Positions 35,909-45,306 of a stretch of 64,000 nt of DNA are shown here, piece by piece. The notes under the pieces were generated by a model. The model did not search any database. It was not told where the DNA came from and was given only the letters and a program-made list of their open reading frames with translations. Source of the stretch: Methanoculleus methanifontis (GTDB lineage: Archaea > Halobacteriota > Methanomicrobia > Methanomicrobiales > Methanoculleaceae); assembly GCF_030464365.1 (NCBI RefSeq), contig NZ_VCYI01000015.1, positions 1 to 64,000 on the forward strand. Reading direction: 5' to 3'. Numbering within the stretch: position 1 is the first letter of the stretch; every line of letters begins with the position of its first letter. The position numbers and the translations under genes were made by a program.

Positions 35909-36097
35909 ATGTCTGATGAAAATGTAGAATTCGCACCTGAAGTCTGCTGCCACTGTGAGGGGGCCGGGTGCATGTACTGCAACAAAAAAGGTACCGTGAT
36001 GGTGCCGCAGCCCCCACAGAAGTGCAGGCACTGCGGCGGGGACTGCTGCATATATTGCGGCTACACCGGGTGGGAACGCCCGCTGAAGGAATACTAA
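35909..36097 (+). CDS. Small zinc-ribbon-like cysteine-rich protein
   Basis: 62 residues from the ATG at 35909, with a GGAGAAGA ribosome binding site. Two near-identical knuckles, CCHCEGAGCMYCNKKGTV and CRHCGGDCCIYCGYTGW, resemble the CxxCxGxG zinc centres of DnaJ-type fingers. It could bind zinc or Fe-S. It is divergent from pyrB and convergent with trmI (stops 4 bases apart). Function unknown. Confidence 0.75.
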   Translation: MSDENVEFAPEVCCHCEGAGCMYCNKKGTVMVPQPPQKCRHCGGDCCIYCGYTGWERPLKEY

Positions 36098-36101
36098 ACT
36101 C

Positions 36102-36827
36102 CTATTTTCGTGCGACCGTGATATAGCCGCTGTGGCCGACCCTGGTCGAGGGCCGGGTTCCCCGGGCGGAGCGCGTCAGTTCCCGCTCCATGCACTCGTA
36201 GCAGTGAACGTCACGGAAGAGCGGGGTTGCGGCATCGAGCGCAACGAAGGTGTGCTCGAGGAACGGCGTGTAGCAGGAGAGATAGCCGCCGGGCGAGAGG
36301 AGCGAGAAGGCGTGCTCCACGTGCGCCGGCGTTATCGTCAGGTCGAGATGAACGACGTCGAACTCGCCGGTGGCTTCGAGCATGTCGGCAGCGACCACCT
36401 CGACGTTCTCGAGGCGGGCGTTTCTGATGTTCTTCTCCGCGAGTCTCGCGAACTCCGGGCGCACTTCGTAGGTCTTCACGCTGCGGGTGATGCTCCCGAA
36501 GTAGATTGCAGCGACGCCGCTCCCGGTTCCGGCGTCAAGAACCGCGTCGTCGCGGTTCATCCCCGTGTAGGCGATCACCATCCCGATGTCCTTGGGGAGC
36601 ATGGGCGCTCCGCTCCGTTTTGCGTGGACGAAGAAGTCGGTCGGCCGGGGGCGGAGCACGGTGAACGGGATCTCGAGATGGGTTCGGATCTCGCTTCCCG
36701 GGCTCATGCCCACGAGCGCCCCGAGATCGATCATACCCCGGTCGGTGGAGAACTGGCCCTCGCCTGCCGTCACGAAGTACTCGCGCTCCTCGCCGACAAG
36801 GAGGAGGCGTTCGCCCGTCTCGATCAT
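36102..36827 (-). CDS. trmI: tRNA (adenine57/58-N1)-methyltransferase
   Basis: 241 residues. An N-terminal small domain (the LLLVGEEREYFV region) is followed by a Rossmann methyltransferase with motif I VLDAGTGSGVAAIYFG, and HLDLTITPAH at motif IV. This matches archaeal TrmI, which methylates A57 and A58 in the T-loop of tRNA. It overlaps the NAC stop by 4 bases. The cluster RecJ-PUA-NAC-TrmI is transcribed on this strand. Confidence 0.9.
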   Translation of the reverse strand: MIETGERLLLVGEEREYFVTAGEGQFSTDRGMIDLGALVGMSPGSEIRTHLEIPFTVLRPRPTDFFVHAKRSGAPMLPKDIGMVIAYTGMNRDDAVLDAGTGSGVAAIYFGSITRSVKTYEVRPEFARLAEKNIRNARLENVEVVAADMLEATGEFDVVHLDLTITPAHVEHAFSLLSPGGYLSCYTPFLEHTFVALDAATPLFRDVHCYECMERELTRSARGTRPSTRVGHSGYITVARK

Positions 36828-37165
36828 TGCTGCGCGAGTTTCAGGATCGCTTCGGCGATGTCGCCGCGGGTTTCGACGAGCGCCGCCCGTGCGGCCTCCT
36901 CGGTTGCCCCGGCCTGCGATGCGACGAGGGCGACGTCGTCGTCGGGGATCTCCGGGACGGCCTCCTCGAACCGGGCCTCCCCCGTGAGCTGGTAGGTGGT
37001 AACCCCCTGCATGGTGGTCGCGACGACCTGGGCATCGTCGAAGACGTAGTTTCCCGCGGGCGTGTAGATGACGACCTTCTCGACGCCCTCGATCTCCTCC
37101 ATCTCCATGCCCATCTGCTTCATCATCTGCTTCATCTTTTTCGGGTTCATCTTTCCTGGAAACAT
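36824..37165 (-). CDS. nac: Nascent polypeptide-associated complex protein
   Basis: 113 residues. A Met/Lys-rich N-terminus (NPKKMKQMMKQMGMEMEEI) is typical of archaeal NAC. The NAC beta-barrel (KVVIYTPAGNYVFDDAQVV) and a C-terminal UBA domain (ATEEAARAALVETRGDIAEA) follow. It binds emerging chains at the ribosome exit. It overlaps the PUA gene by 19 bases and trmI by 4. Confidence 0.95.
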   Translation of the reverse strand: MFPGKMNPKKMKQMMKQMGMEMEEIEGVEKVVIYTPAGNYVFDDAQVVATTMQGVTTYQLTGEARFEEAVPEIPDDDVALVASQAGATEEAARAALVETRGDIAEAILKLAQQ

Positions 37166-37653
37166 TCGGATCCCCTTCCCTGCCGTACTTTTACCGCTAC
37201 ACCGTAATTAAATGCCAGCATCTCCCGCCCGGAGAGCAAAGCCGCCCCGGTGGCGAGGAGCACGTCGCCCGCCGTCACCACCAGCACCTCGTCTCCTGCG
37301 CGGATGCCCTCGTCGGCAACGACGACGTGTTTCGCCATCGCGTTCTTCCCGTCCGCGACGAACGGCGCCACGTCTTCCTGCACCGCCACCCGGTAGGCCG
37401 GGGGGGCGAGATGAGCCGCGAGCCGCGCCGCTGCGGTTATCCCGAGGGTCAGGCGGCCATCCTGTGCGCGAACGGTCGCAAGCCTCTCCTTTCCGATGCG
37501 CACCTGGCGGATGCGTCCGGTCGTGGAGAACTGGAAGTTACATTCGTCGGGGAAGATCGCAACTCCGGCCCCGGCGCCGAACTGGAAGTCAGCTATCGTC
37601 CGGATCCGCCGAAGCGAACTGTCGTTTGAGTATTCGGTTGACACTATCAACAA
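37147..37653 (-). CDS. PUA domain RNA-binding protein
   Basis: 168 residues as read from the TTG at 37653, or 165 from the GTG at 37644; GAGGAG precedes both. An N-terminal domain (IADFQFGAGAGVAIFP) is followed by a PUA domain (about 85-160) with VADGKNAMAKHVVVAD and IRAGDEVLVV. It resembles archaeal PUA-domain proteins found beside NAC and linked to tRNA modification or ribosome work. Its start lies inside the recJ gene end (65-base overlap). Confidence 0.83.
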   Translation of the reverse strand: MLIVSTEYSNDSSLRRIRTIADFQFGAGAGVAIFPDECNFQFSTTGRIRQVRIGKERLATVRAQDGRLTLGITAAARLAAHLAPPAYRVAVQEDVAPFVADGKNAMAKHVVVADEGIRAGDEVLVVTAGDVLLATGAALLSGREMLAFNYGVAVKVRQGRGSECFQER

Positions 37654-38992
37654 ACTCCTCTTCTGTATCGTGGGGGATGAATGCCCCGGCGGCGATCCGG
37701 TGCCCGCCGCCTGCGCCGCCCGCTCCGGCGGCCGCCTCGACGAGCGCTTTCTGCAGGTCGACCCCGCGGCCGAGCGCCCACTCGTTCGTCCGCATCGAGA
37801 CTTTCGTCACTTCCGGCTCGTCCACCATCGCGGCGAGCACCATCATGGGCTTCTTCCAGTTTAGTTTGGAGAGCGCCATCCCCGCCCCGATCCCGACAAT
37901 GGTGTCGGGGAACCGGTCGCCGGTGTGGACGTACTGGAGGTGCGAGAGTTCGGTCACGCCGGCATCGAGGATGTACTGGAGCAGGTCGCGGATGACCGAT
38001 CGGTGGTGGGCGAGCATGTGCTCCGCTTCGCGGTAGGCTTCCCCGTGCTCCCCGTGGCAGATGCGGCTCCCTATCCGGGGTTTCGCCCACCGCCCGCAGG
38101 CGTTCAGGAGGGTGGCGTACTCGGAGGCGTTCCGGAGCGGTGTGCGTTCCGGCTCGTCGGGGAAGATGTAGGTCTCGGCGAGCAGGCGGTCGGTCTCCCT
38201 CCCGTGGGCGATGAGCTGCTGGGCGAGGGCGCTGATGATCGTGCGCCGGTCCTCGAACGGGAGTTCTTCCCAGACGAGCCACCCGCCCCGCGGGTTCTTC
38301 AGTTCGACGCCGAGCCTCTCGAGGAACCGGAGTGCTGCGTTCGTGTTGTTCGAGATCCCGTCGATGTAGGGGTCGTCGCAGTAGCCGAGGCAGACGTGGA
38401 CCGGGCGGGTGGACGTCCCGTAGCAGTTCAGGTCATGGTCCTGCACGACGATGTTCCCGCACTCCACGCCGTCCCGGACGATCTCGCGTGCCGGGCCGAC
38501 CAGCCCGCAGTTCTCCCGGGCCATCATGTCCCCGACGTTCCCGATGACGGCGAGTTTGGCGAGGTCGATGGCTGTCGGGTCGATTGCCTTCGCGACCAGG
38601 TACGCGATCCCGGCGGCGCTCATCCGGGTGATGCCGTGATCGAGGCTGTTCACCTGAGGGTAGGCCGTGCCGCAGGGCTGGCCGACGTGGTGGTCGAGGA
38701 TCAGGACTTCGTCGCTGGAGAGGCCGTGTTCCTCGAGAAGGTTCTGCTGCCCGGCGCCGAGGTCGGCAAAGAGTTTCAGGGACCCGTCCTTTGGGACATG
38801 GCGCATCGCCATCGGTTCGAGCTGGCGGACGAAGACGGATTCGACAGCCATGCCCTCGCGGACGAGCGCCTGCGCGAGGATCGCCTCCGTGCTGATGCCG
38901 TCGGCGTCGATGTGGGAGATGATCGTCACCGAGTCCGCTTCACCGATGATATCCGCTGCTCTCCGCACATCGTTTTCGAGGCTCATCTCCAT
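37589..38992 (-). CDS. recJ: Archaeal RecJ-like DHH phosphoesterase
   Basis: 467 residues from the ATG at 38992 (another at 38986). DHH motifs are in order: VTIISHIDADGIST (motif I), LFADLGAG, LILDHHVGQP (the DHH motif), NVGDMMA. The DHHA1 domain ends in AGGAGGGHRIAAGA. Archaeal RecJ/GAN proteins are single-strand exonucleases tied to the replisome, or RNases. The frame is open far upstream through repeat copy B, which is not coding. Confidence 0.9.
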   Translation of the reverse strand: MEMSLENDVRRAADIIGEADSVTIISHIDADGISTEAILAQALVREGMAVESVFVRQLEPMAMRHVPKDGSLKLFADLGAGQQNLLEEHGLSSDEVLILDHHVGQPCGTAYPQVNSLDHGITRMSAAGIAYLVAKAIDPTAIDLAKLAVIGNVGDMMARENCGLVGPAREIVRDGVECGNIVVQDHDLNCYGTSTRPVHVCLGYCDDPYIDGISNNTNAALRFLERLGVELKNPRGGWLVWEELPFEDRRTIISALAQQLIAHGRETDRLLAETYIFPDEPERTPLRNASEYATLLNACGRWAKPRIGSRICHGEHGEAYREAEHMLAHHRSVIRDLLQYILDAGVTELSHLQYVHTGDRFPDTIVGIGAGMALSKLNWKKPMMVLAAMVDEPEVTKVSMRTNEWALGRGVDLQKALVEAAAGAGGAGGGHRIAAGAFIPHDTEEEFVDSVNRILKRQFASADPDDS

Positions 38993-39200
38993 AGTAGTGG
39001 GTGGTGAAGGGTCAATAATGCATGGGAGTGTGGAGAGGGCGAAGGGTTTGGGAGGTCGGCGAAATGGAGAACCGGAACATGAGTGGCTTGAGTCTTCAAA
39101 CGACAGATTACGCAACCTGTTCCAGTGGTCGTCTGGGCGTGCCGGGTACAACCCAATGTCAGAACAACTGCAACGATGACGAGCTCCGTACGCTGGCCTG

Positions 39201-39465
39201 CGCACCTGGCGGTGCTCAAGCTCCGTAAGACCTCCGGTCTTCTCCAGCGATGTCCCATGGGGACATCGCCTATCGCCATGCACTGCCCCCGCCCCTCGGG
39301 GCGGGGAACGACTGCTGGAACAGCAGGAGTTTGAGCACCGCAGGTGCGAATGAGGAGGCCGGAGGCCGGGCGGGGTGGGGGCACAGGTATAATCTACTGA
39401 GGTAGAGACAGGGGAGGGGGGATGCTCCCCCCTCCCCGTCAGCCCCTCCCCCAATGGCGATAGCC
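39201..39465 (-). repeat. Dispersed hairpin-rich element, copy B
   Basis: This copy lies reversed relative to copy A. Along the plus strand: CACCTGGCGGTGCTCAAG, hairpin CGATGTCCC-ATG-GGGACATCG (39249-39269), hairpin CCCCGCCCC-TC-GGGGCGGGG (39287-39306), GAGCACCGCAGGTGCGAA (inverted mate of the opening), CCCCGCC region, TAGAGACA, hairpin GGGGAGGGGGGATGCTCCCC. It ends CCCCCAATGGCGATA. Confidence 0.82.
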
Positions 39466-39497
39466 TGTGGAAATCCGTGTAAGGCACGTGCGGTCGA

Positions 39498-39600
39498 GAA
39501 CAATCCCGACACCCGTGGGTGCACCGTGTATACGGCGTATGGTGCACGGTATGCGACCGAACAATCCCGGCACCAGTGGGTGCACCGGTTGCACCCTGGC
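39498..39600. repeat. Two direct copies of a 35-base segment
   Basis: GAACAATCCCGACACCCGTG at 39498 and GAACAATCCCGGCACCAGTG at 39560, each followed by GGTGCACCG, start about 62 bases apart. No gene is recognisable from 39466 to 39724 apart from these. Confidence 0.5.
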
Positions 39601-39724
39601 TGCTCATCTGCCACCACTCCCCTAAACCGGCACCCTCCCCGGCGCAACTCCGGTCGGAAACTAAAACTATCTAAGAAAAGACCGCCATAGCACCGATCAG
39701 ACAACGCTCCTGGAGGTGCAGGAC

Positions 39725-41128
39725 ATGACGACAAACGATATGCGGGAATTTCTGGAAACCGGCGTGATCGACGCCGGTCGGATGAAAGCGGTCGAAGGGA
39801 ACGCCGTTGCGCTCGGTTACCCATCGCTTTTGATGATGGAGAGCGCCGGACGGGCGGTCGCGGATGCCGCCCTCGCCCGCAGCCCCTCCCGCGTTCTCAT
39901 CCTCTGCGGGAGAGGGAACAACGGCGGCGACGGAATGGTGGCGGCCCGCTACCTCCAGCACCTCGATTCGGTCGACGTCGTCTACCCCGACTGCGGTTCA
40001 ACGACCGCCTCGGCTGCTGCCCAGCTCGCTCTCCTCCGGCACTGCTCCGTTGCTCTCCACCCCGTCCGGTGCGCCGCAGACGTCGAGGCCCTCTCCCGCC
40101 TCTTTGACGACGCGGATATCATCGTTGATTCGATGCTCGGCACCGGGGCGTGGGGCACGGTGCGGGAGCCGTTCGCGTCCCTCGTTACCCGTGCGAACGT
40201 GAGCGGCTCGCCCGTCGTCGCCGTCGATACCCCCACCCCCGGCATCCGGGCGGCAGAGATTCTCTCGTTCCACCGCCCGAAGGTGGAGGGTGCGGACGTC
40301 ACGGATATCGGCATCCCGCTCGAGGCAGAGATATTCACCGGCCCCGGAGACCTCACGCTCGTCCCGTCGAGGAGTTCGCAGGCCCACAAAGGCGTCGGTG
40401 GCGAGGTGCTCGTCGTCGGGGGCGGCCCCTACCAGGGGGCGCCCTACATCGCGGCGATGGGGGCGCTTCGCGCCGGTGCTGATATCGTGCGGGTCGCCTC
40501 ACCCGCATACGTCCCCATGCCCGACCTGATCTACGAGCGCCTGGAGGGGAGCACGATCACGGCCGATCACCTGGAGATGATCCTCTCCCTTGTCGACCGG
40601 ACGGACGTGGTCGTCTGCGGCATGGGTCTCGGGAAAGAGAGCCACGACGTCGTGCTCGCTATCGCGGAGGCGGCGAAGCGCGCGGTCTTCGATGCCGATG
40701 CGCTCGCCCGGCCCCTGCCGGCGGCGAGGGAGACGATCTACACCCCGCACGCTGGCGAGTTTGCCCGGATTGCCGGGACGGAACCCCCGGCGGACCTTGC
40801 GGCGCGCGGGCGGTGCGTGAAGGCCGCCGCAAAGACGGGGACCGTCCTGCTCAAGGGCCCGGTCGATGTCGTATCCGACGGGTCGCGGGTCAGGTTCAAC
40901 CGGACCGGAACTCCCGCCATGACCACCGGGGGGACGGGCGACCTGCTCGCCGGCATCGCCGGCGCGCTCTTCTGTCATCTCCCTGCGTTCGAGGCCGCCT
41001 GCGTCGCCGCGTACGTGAACGGCAGTGCCGGCATGCTCGCCGCAGAAGGGCGGGGGAACGGCATGCTTGCGACCGATATGCCCGACCACATCCCGGAAAT
41101 TCTCTTCCGGCGCCCTGCACCAGAATGA
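39725..41128 (+). CDS. nnr: Bifunctional NAD(P)H-hydrate epimerase/dehydratase
   Basis: 467 residues from the ATG at 39725, with a GGAGGT ribosome binding site 8 bases before it. The N-terminal YjeF_N epimerase domain has LILCGRGNNGGDGMVAARYL and DSMLGTGAWG. The C-terminal carbohydrate-kinase-like dehydratase has TPHAGEFARI, LLKGPVDVV and GGTGDLLAGI. Together they repair damaged NADH and NADPH hydrates. The two domains are fused, as in many bacteria and archaea. It precedes moaC. Confidence 0.93.
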   Translation: MTTNDMREFLETGVIDAGRMKAVEGNAVALGYPSLLMMESAGRAVADAALARSPSRVLILCGRGNNGGDGMVAARYLQHLDSVDVVYPDCGSTTASAAAQLALLRHCSVALHPVRCAADVEALSRLFDDADIIVDSMLGTGAWGTVREPFASLVTRANVSGSPVVAVDTPTPGIRAAEILSFHRPKVEGADVTDIGIPLEAEIFTGPGDLTLVPSRSSQAHKGVGGEVLVVGGGPYQGAPYIAAMGALRAGADIVRVASPAYVPMPDLIYERLEGSTITADHLEMILSLVDRTDVVVCGMGLGKESHDVVLAIAEAAKRAVFDADALARPLPAARETIYTPHAGEFARIAGTEPPADLAARGRCVKAAAKTGTVLLKGPVDVVSDGSRVRFNRTGTPAMTTGGTGDLLAGIAGALFCHLPAFEAACVAAYVNGSAGMLAAEGRGNGMLATDMPDHIPEILFRRPAPE

Positions 41129-41186
41129 ACTGCCCTAAGCCGCCTTCTTTTATCCCCTGAAAGACAGAAGATCTCCTGCGATACAC

Positions 41187-41681
41187 ATGAGCGAGTCCGG
41201 CGAACACAACAAGACCCCGGTCTTCACCCACATCGAGAACGACCGCGCACAGATGGTGGACATCTCGGCAAAGGGCGAGGTCGTCCGGGAAGCGGTTGCG
41301 AGCGGCAGGATCTACCTCCGGAGCGAGACGCTCCGCGCCATCCGGGAAGGAACCGCGGTCAAGGGCAACGTTTTAGCGACCGCACGGGTGGCGGCAACCC
41401 TCGCGGTGAAAGACACGCCGCGCCTCATCCCCATGTGCCACCCCATACCGCTCGGGGGCATCACGATCGACTTCGAGGAGGGCGACGGCTACATCGAGGC
41501 GCTCGCCCGTGTCAGGTCGTACGGGAGGACCGGCGTCGAGATGGAAGCGCTCACCGGCGTCTCCGTTGCCCTTCTCACCGTCTGGGACATGGTCAAGTCG
41601 GCGGAGAAAGACGAGGACGGGCAGTACCCGGTCACCCGGATGGACGCCATCCGCGTCGTGGAGAAACGCAAGGGCGTGTAG
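41187..41681 (+). CDS. moaC: Cyclic pyranopterin monophosphate synthase
   Basis: 164 residues. It catalyses the second step of molybdopterin synthesis, needed for formylmethanofuran and formate dehydrogenases. The signatures PMCHPIPLGG and MEALTGVSVALLTVWDMVKS are intact. It is 58 bases downstream of nnr on the same strand. Confidence 0.95.
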   Translation: MSESGEHNKTPVFTHIENDRAQMVDISAKGEVVREAVASGRIYLRSETLRAIREGTAVKGNVLATARVAATLAVKDTPRLIPMCHPIPLGGITIDFEEGDGYIEALARVRSYGRTGVEMEALTGVSVALLTVWDMVKSAEKDEDGQYPVTRMDAIRVVEKRKGV

Positions 41682-41732
41682 GGCACTGCGGGATCGATCT
41701 TCCCACATGCCCCTTCGTGTGAAGGATCCGGC

Positions 41733-41916
41733 ATCGCGCGAAGCCGCGAAGAACGCGAAGATCGGTTGGCTGTTGGCGGATTCCCTGAGAAGTCTGATGC
41801 TTCTCACCCTCCCTCCCCTACAGGGAGATCGCACTTCGAAACCCTTTGGGTTTCTCATGCCCCTGCCCTTCGGCCAGTCGCGCTTCGCGGCTTCGCGCTC
41901 TTCGCGTGAGGTGAAA
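41733..41916. repeat. Inverted CGCGAAG repeat pair
   Basis: GCGCGAAGCCGCGAAGAACG (from 41737) faces CTTCGCGGCTTCGCGCTCTT (from 41884) across about 130 bases. Between them lies a second small inverted match: GATTCCC-type text and GAAACCCTTTGGGTTTC (41838-41854). The same CGCGAAG words occur at 11.6, 47.0-47.2 and 50.2 kb. No gene. Confidence 0.6.
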
Positions 41917-41976
41917 TACCAGAACAAGGAGGGTCAATATACCGGAGCCCCCGGTGGGCGCGGGACCCCGGGGGAA

Positions 41977-42071
41977 TCCTTTATTTGCGCTCCCGTCAAC
42001 CTGTTAGGAACCACGGGATACGTCCCGGAAAGGAATGTGGCGGAAACGCTGAACCTGAGGTGATTCAAAAC
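41977..42071 (+). promoter_or_regulatory. Promoter and leader of the L15e superoperon
   Basis: CCTTTATTTG at 41978-41987 is a plausible TATA box. The predicted leader has a small hairpin (CGGGA-TACG-TCCCG, 42017-42030) and ends in AGGTGAT, a ribosome binding site 7 bases before the L15e ATG. Confidence 0.4.
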
Positions 42072-42662
42072 ATGGCAAAATCGATGTATGCCTACGTACG
42101 CGAGGCATGGAAGCGGCCTGACCGGTCAGAAGTGAAAGGGCTCCTCTGGGAGCGCCTCCAGAAGTGGCGGCGCGAGGGGAGTGTCGTGCGCGTGGAGCAC
42201 CCGACCCGGATCGATCGGGCCCGTTCGCTCGGCTACAAGGCCAAGCAGGGCATCGTCGTCGTGCGGGTCAAGGTCCGCCGCGGCGGCCGGAGGAAGCCCC
42301 GGTACATCCGTGGGCGCAGATCCGCACGCACGGGCATGCGCCGGCTGACCCCGGCAAAGAGTCTGCAGCGAATGGCCGAGGAGCGCGCATCCCGCAAGTT
42401 CCCGAACATGGAGGCCCTGAACTCCTACTGGGTTGGTGAGGACGGCCGCTCCAAGTGGTTCGAGGTCATCATGGTTGACGGGCACCACCCGTCGATCAAG
42501 AGCGACCGCAACCTCGCATGGCTGGCCGACCCGGTTCACCGGGGCCGGGCGGAGCGCGGCAAGACCTCCGCCGGCATGAAGGGGCGCGGGATGCGGACGC
42601 GCGGGCGTGGAACCGAGAAGACGCGCCCGAGCATCCGTTCTCACGCGAACCGCGGCAAATAA
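42072..42662 (+). CDS. rpl15e: Ribosomal protein L15e
   Basis: 196 residues, highly basic. The N-terminus ([13 protein letters not shown]) and middle ([20 protein letters not shown]) are the standard archaeal L15e. The start ATG at 42072 follows AGGTGAT. It is the first gene of the cluster that continues through RNase P, proteasome and SBDS genes. Confidence 0.97.
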   Translation: MAKSMYAYVREAWKRPDRSEVKGLLWERLQKWRREGSVVRVEHPTRIDRARSLGYKAKQGIVVVRVKVRRGGRRKPRYIRGRRSARTGMRRLTPAKSLQRMAEERASRKFPNMEALNSYWVGEDGRSKWFEVIMVDGHHPSIKSDRNLAWLADPVHRGRAERGKTSAGMKGRGMRTRGRGTEKTRPSIRSHANRGK

Positions 42663-42692
42663 ATACCCCTTTTTTCATACGGCCTACCCACA

Positions 42693-43337
42693 ATGAAGAT
42701 CACAGATGCCGGTATCCGTCCCTATCCTGCCGGTGACTCGACGGTTGCGCGAATGGCTCTCGAAGCAGCAGGACTCGGATTCGATAGCGCTGTCGCTATC
42801 GGAGATGCCGTGCATCGGCCTCCCGGCATCGAGATTCTCCGGGGGGCCGTGATCGGCGCCGCGTCCGTAAAGGAGGTCTTAAAGAGGGTGCGCGATCCCG
42901 CCGTCCGGCGGGCCGACATCGTCTATGTCGACGCCGGGGATACCTCCTTCAACCGGGCGGTCGTCTCCATCAAAGAGGTGAATGTCGTCAGGAGCATCCA
43001 TGCCGCCCGGAGAAACGCCTTCGATCACGTCGCCGCACGGACGGCAGCGGAGCAGGGCGTGGCGGTGGACATCTCGATGGCTCCCATCATACATCTCCGC
43101 GGAACGAAGCGCCAGAGGGCGTTGCAGCGGTATGCGGACGTCCTCTCTCTGCAGCGGCGATACGGTTTTCCACTGACGATATCGTCCGGTGCCCGTTCGA
43201 TACTCGGGCAGCGATCGGTTCGCGAGATCCGCGGTCTCTGCGCACTCTTCGGCATGACCGGGACGGAAGTGACCGAAGCGCTCGCGTCCGTCGGCTGGAT
43301 CGCCGAACCGCACCGACCCGTGGAGGTGGTAAAATGA
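42693..43337 (+). CDS. rnp3: RNase P protein component 3 (Rpp30)
   Basis: 214 residues with the TIM-like barrel of p30. Signatures include VNVVRSIHAARRNAFDHV and ISMAPIIHLRGTKRQRALQRY. It is part of the RNase P holoenzyme that trims tRNA 5' ends. It overlaps rnp2 by 4 bases. Confidence 0.93.
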   Translation: MKITDAGIRPYPAGDSTVARMALEAAGLGFDSAVAIGDAVHRPPGIEILRGAVIGAASVKEVLKRVRDPAVRRADIVYVDAGDTSFNRAVVSIKEVNVVRSIHAARRNAFDHVAARTAAEQGVAVDISMAPIIHLRGTKRQRALQRYADVLSLQRRYGFPLTISSGARSILGQRSVREIRGLCALFGMTGTEVTEALASVGWIAEPHRPVEVVK

Positions 43338-43816
43338 GGCCGAGACCGCCGGCGATGCGGACAAAACGGCGCTACATCCTGGCGCGGATCCTCCCCTACG
43401 GGGTGCAGGTAGATCAAAAACAGATGTACTTCGCAGTCATCGAGGCCGCGACCTCGCTCTTTGGCGATGCGGCTGTCGGTCTTGCGCAGCCCGCGGTGGT
43501 CTTCTGCGAAGGGGGGTACGTCGTCGTCCGGTGCCGGCGAGGAGCCGAGAATGATATCGCCGTCGCGCTTGCAACGGTCACCTCGGTCGCTGATGAGCGG
43601 ATCGCGCTCCGGACAGTCGCCACCTCGGGGACGATTCATGCACTGCGGCGCCGAATGAAACCGAGCCGGCGTCACTCCGGAGACGAAGAAGTGAAGATCG
43701 GGGAAACTTATTTCGCGGTCTATCGCTATCCGCGTCAAAAGGTTGATTTGGTTGAAAAAGGTATTAAGCATCAGAAGTCATTGTTTTTCACCGAAGCCGA
43801 TTTGGAGGAACGATAA
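43334..43816 (+). CDS. rnp2: RNase P protein component 2 (Pop5)
   Basis: 160 residues. [16 protein letters not shown] is the usual Pop5 start, then an alpha-beta core ([17 protein letters not shown]). An N-terminal MRPRPPA extension is present. It partners Rpp30 in RNase P. It overlaps rnp3 (ATGA) and shares one base with psmA (TAATG). Confidence 0.93.
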   Translation: MRPRPPAMRTKRRYILARILPYGVQVDQKQMYFAVIEAATSLFGDAAVGLAQPAVVFCEGGYVVVRCRRGAENDIAVALATVTSVADERIALRTVATSGTIHALRRRMKPSRRHSGDEEVKIGETYFAVYRYPRQKVDLVEKGIKHQKSLFFTEADLEER

Positions 43817-44538
43817 TGCAACCACAATATCAGATGGGATATGACCGGGCGATCACGGTGTTCAGCCCGGACGGAAGGCTTTACCAGGTCGAGTACGCCA
43901 GAGAAGCGGTGAAACGTGGCACGACAGCCGTTGGAATCAAGTGCAGCGAAGGTGTCGTGCTGATTGTCGATAAACGGGTGACGTCCCGTCTCCTTGAACC
44001 GGTTTCAATCGAGAAGATCTTCAAGATCGACGCGCACATCGGCGTTGCGTCCTCCGGCCTCGTCGGCGATGCGCGGTCTCTCGTAGACCGGGCCCGGGTC
44101 GAGTCGCAGATCAATCGCGTCTCCTACAACGAGCCGATAAGCGTCGAGACCCTCGCCAAGAAGCTCTGCGACCATATGCAGACCTACACTCAGTTCGGCG
44201 GTGCACGCCCCTACGGAACCGCGCTCCTGATTGCAGGAGTCAGCGATGGGGAGGCCCGTCTCTTCGAGACCGATCCGAGCGGCACGCTGCTCGAGTACAA
44301 GGCGACCGGAATCGGAACCGGCCGGCCTGCGGTTATAAAGACCTTCGAGGACGAGTACCAGGAGGATGCGGACTTCTCCGGCGCCATCAGGCTTGGAATC
44401 AAGGCCTTACACGCCGCGACGGAGGGCAAACTCGACGTGAGCGCCATCGAGATAGGCGTCGTCTCCATCGAGACCGGGGAGTTCCGGAAGCTGGAGAAGG
44501 ACGAGGTAAAGGCATACGTCGACCAGTTCGAAGAGTGA
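43816..44538 (+). CDS. psmA: Proteasome alpha subunit
   Basis: 240 residues. The N-terminal [20 protein letters not shown] is the alpha-type gate signature, then [15 protein letters not shown]. It forms the outer rings of the 20S proteasome. The beta subunit is not in the window. The stop overlaps the GTG of the SBDS gene. Confidence 0.96.
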   Translation: MQPQYQMGYDRAITVFSPDGRLYQVEYAREAVKRGTTAVGIKCSEGVVLIVDKRVTSRLLEPVSIEKIFKIDAHIGVASSGLVGDARSLVDRARVESQINRVSYNEPISVETLAKKLCDHMQTYTQFGGARPYGTALLIAGVSDGEARLFETDPSGTLLEYKATGIGTGRPAVIKTFEDEYQEDADFSGAIRLGIKALHAATEGKLDVSAIEIGVVSIETGEFRKLEKDEVKAYVDQFEE

Positions 44539-45251
44539 GCGTCATCCGTATGATCCCTCTCGACCAGGCAGTAGTAGCGCGGCTTGAAAGCTACGGAGAA
44601 CGGTTCGAGGTCCTTGTCGACCCCAACCAGGCCATGCGTATCCGGCAGGGCGAATCGATCGACCTGGAGGATGTCGTCGCCGCCGATTCCATCTTTTCGA
44701 ACGCCGCCCATGCAGAACGGGCCTCCGAGGAGGCTCTCCTGAAGGTCTTCAAGACGACCGAGTTCGAGCAGGCGGCACTCCGGATCATCCAGAAGGGCGA
44801 GATCCATCTTACGGCGGAGCAGCGCCGGCACCTCATCGCGGAGAAGCGGAACCGGGTCATCACGTTCATCGCGAGGAACGCCGTCAACCCGCAGTCCGGG
44901 TTCCCCCACCCGCCGCAGCGCATCGAGCTTGCGATGGAAGAGGCGCGGGTGAGCATCGACCCCTTCAAGTCCGTCGAGGAGCAGGTCAAAGAGGTGGTCA
45001 AGGCGCTCCGCCCGCTCCTCCCCATCCGGTTCGAGGAGATCCGGATCGCCGTGAAGATCCCGGCGGATTATGCCGCGAGAGCCTACGAGATCACGACCGC
45101 AGGATCGCTCGAGCAGGAAGAGTGGCAGAAGGACGGATCCTGGATCGCCGTCGTCAAAATTCCGGCGGGCATCCAGGAGGAGTTCTACGACCTGGTCAAC
45201 AAGGTTTCCAAGGGGAATGCGGAGACCCGGATCGTTGAACGGATGTCGTGA
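44535..45251 (+). CDS. Ribosome maturation protein SBDS
   Basis: 238 residues from a GTG at 44535 overlapping the psmA stop (GTGA); the ATG at 44550 ([19 protein letters not shown]) also fits the family start. The SBDS fold is followed by its C-terminal domains ([20 protein letters not shown]). It acts with EF-2-type GTPases in 50S subunit maturation. In many archaea the exosome genes come next; here they do not. Confidence 0.93.
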   Translation: MSVIRMIPLDQAVVARLESYGERFEVLVDPNQAMRIRQGESIDLEDVVAADSIFSNAAHAERASEEALLKVFKTTEFEQAALRIIQKGEIHLTAEQRRHLIAEKRNRVITFIARNAVNPQSGFPHPPQRIELAMEEARVSIDPFKSVEEQVKEVVKALRPLLPIRFEEIRIAVKIPADYAARAYEITTAGSLEQEEWQKDGSWIAVVKIPAGIQEEFYDLVNKVSKGNAETRIVERMS

Positions 45252-45306
45252 GTAACTATATTAATCGACAGCACAAAAATTAGAGGACATACAAGAGGTA
45301 CGCGAA

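Noticed and set aside
39249-39306. Hairpins as ordinary transcription terminators
   Set aside because: They lack a following T run and lie in the middle of a repeat that recurs elsewhere in both orientations.
37589-39607. RecJ-like protein of 672 residues
   Set aside because: The first 205 residues are a translation of repeat copy B; the real start is near 38992.
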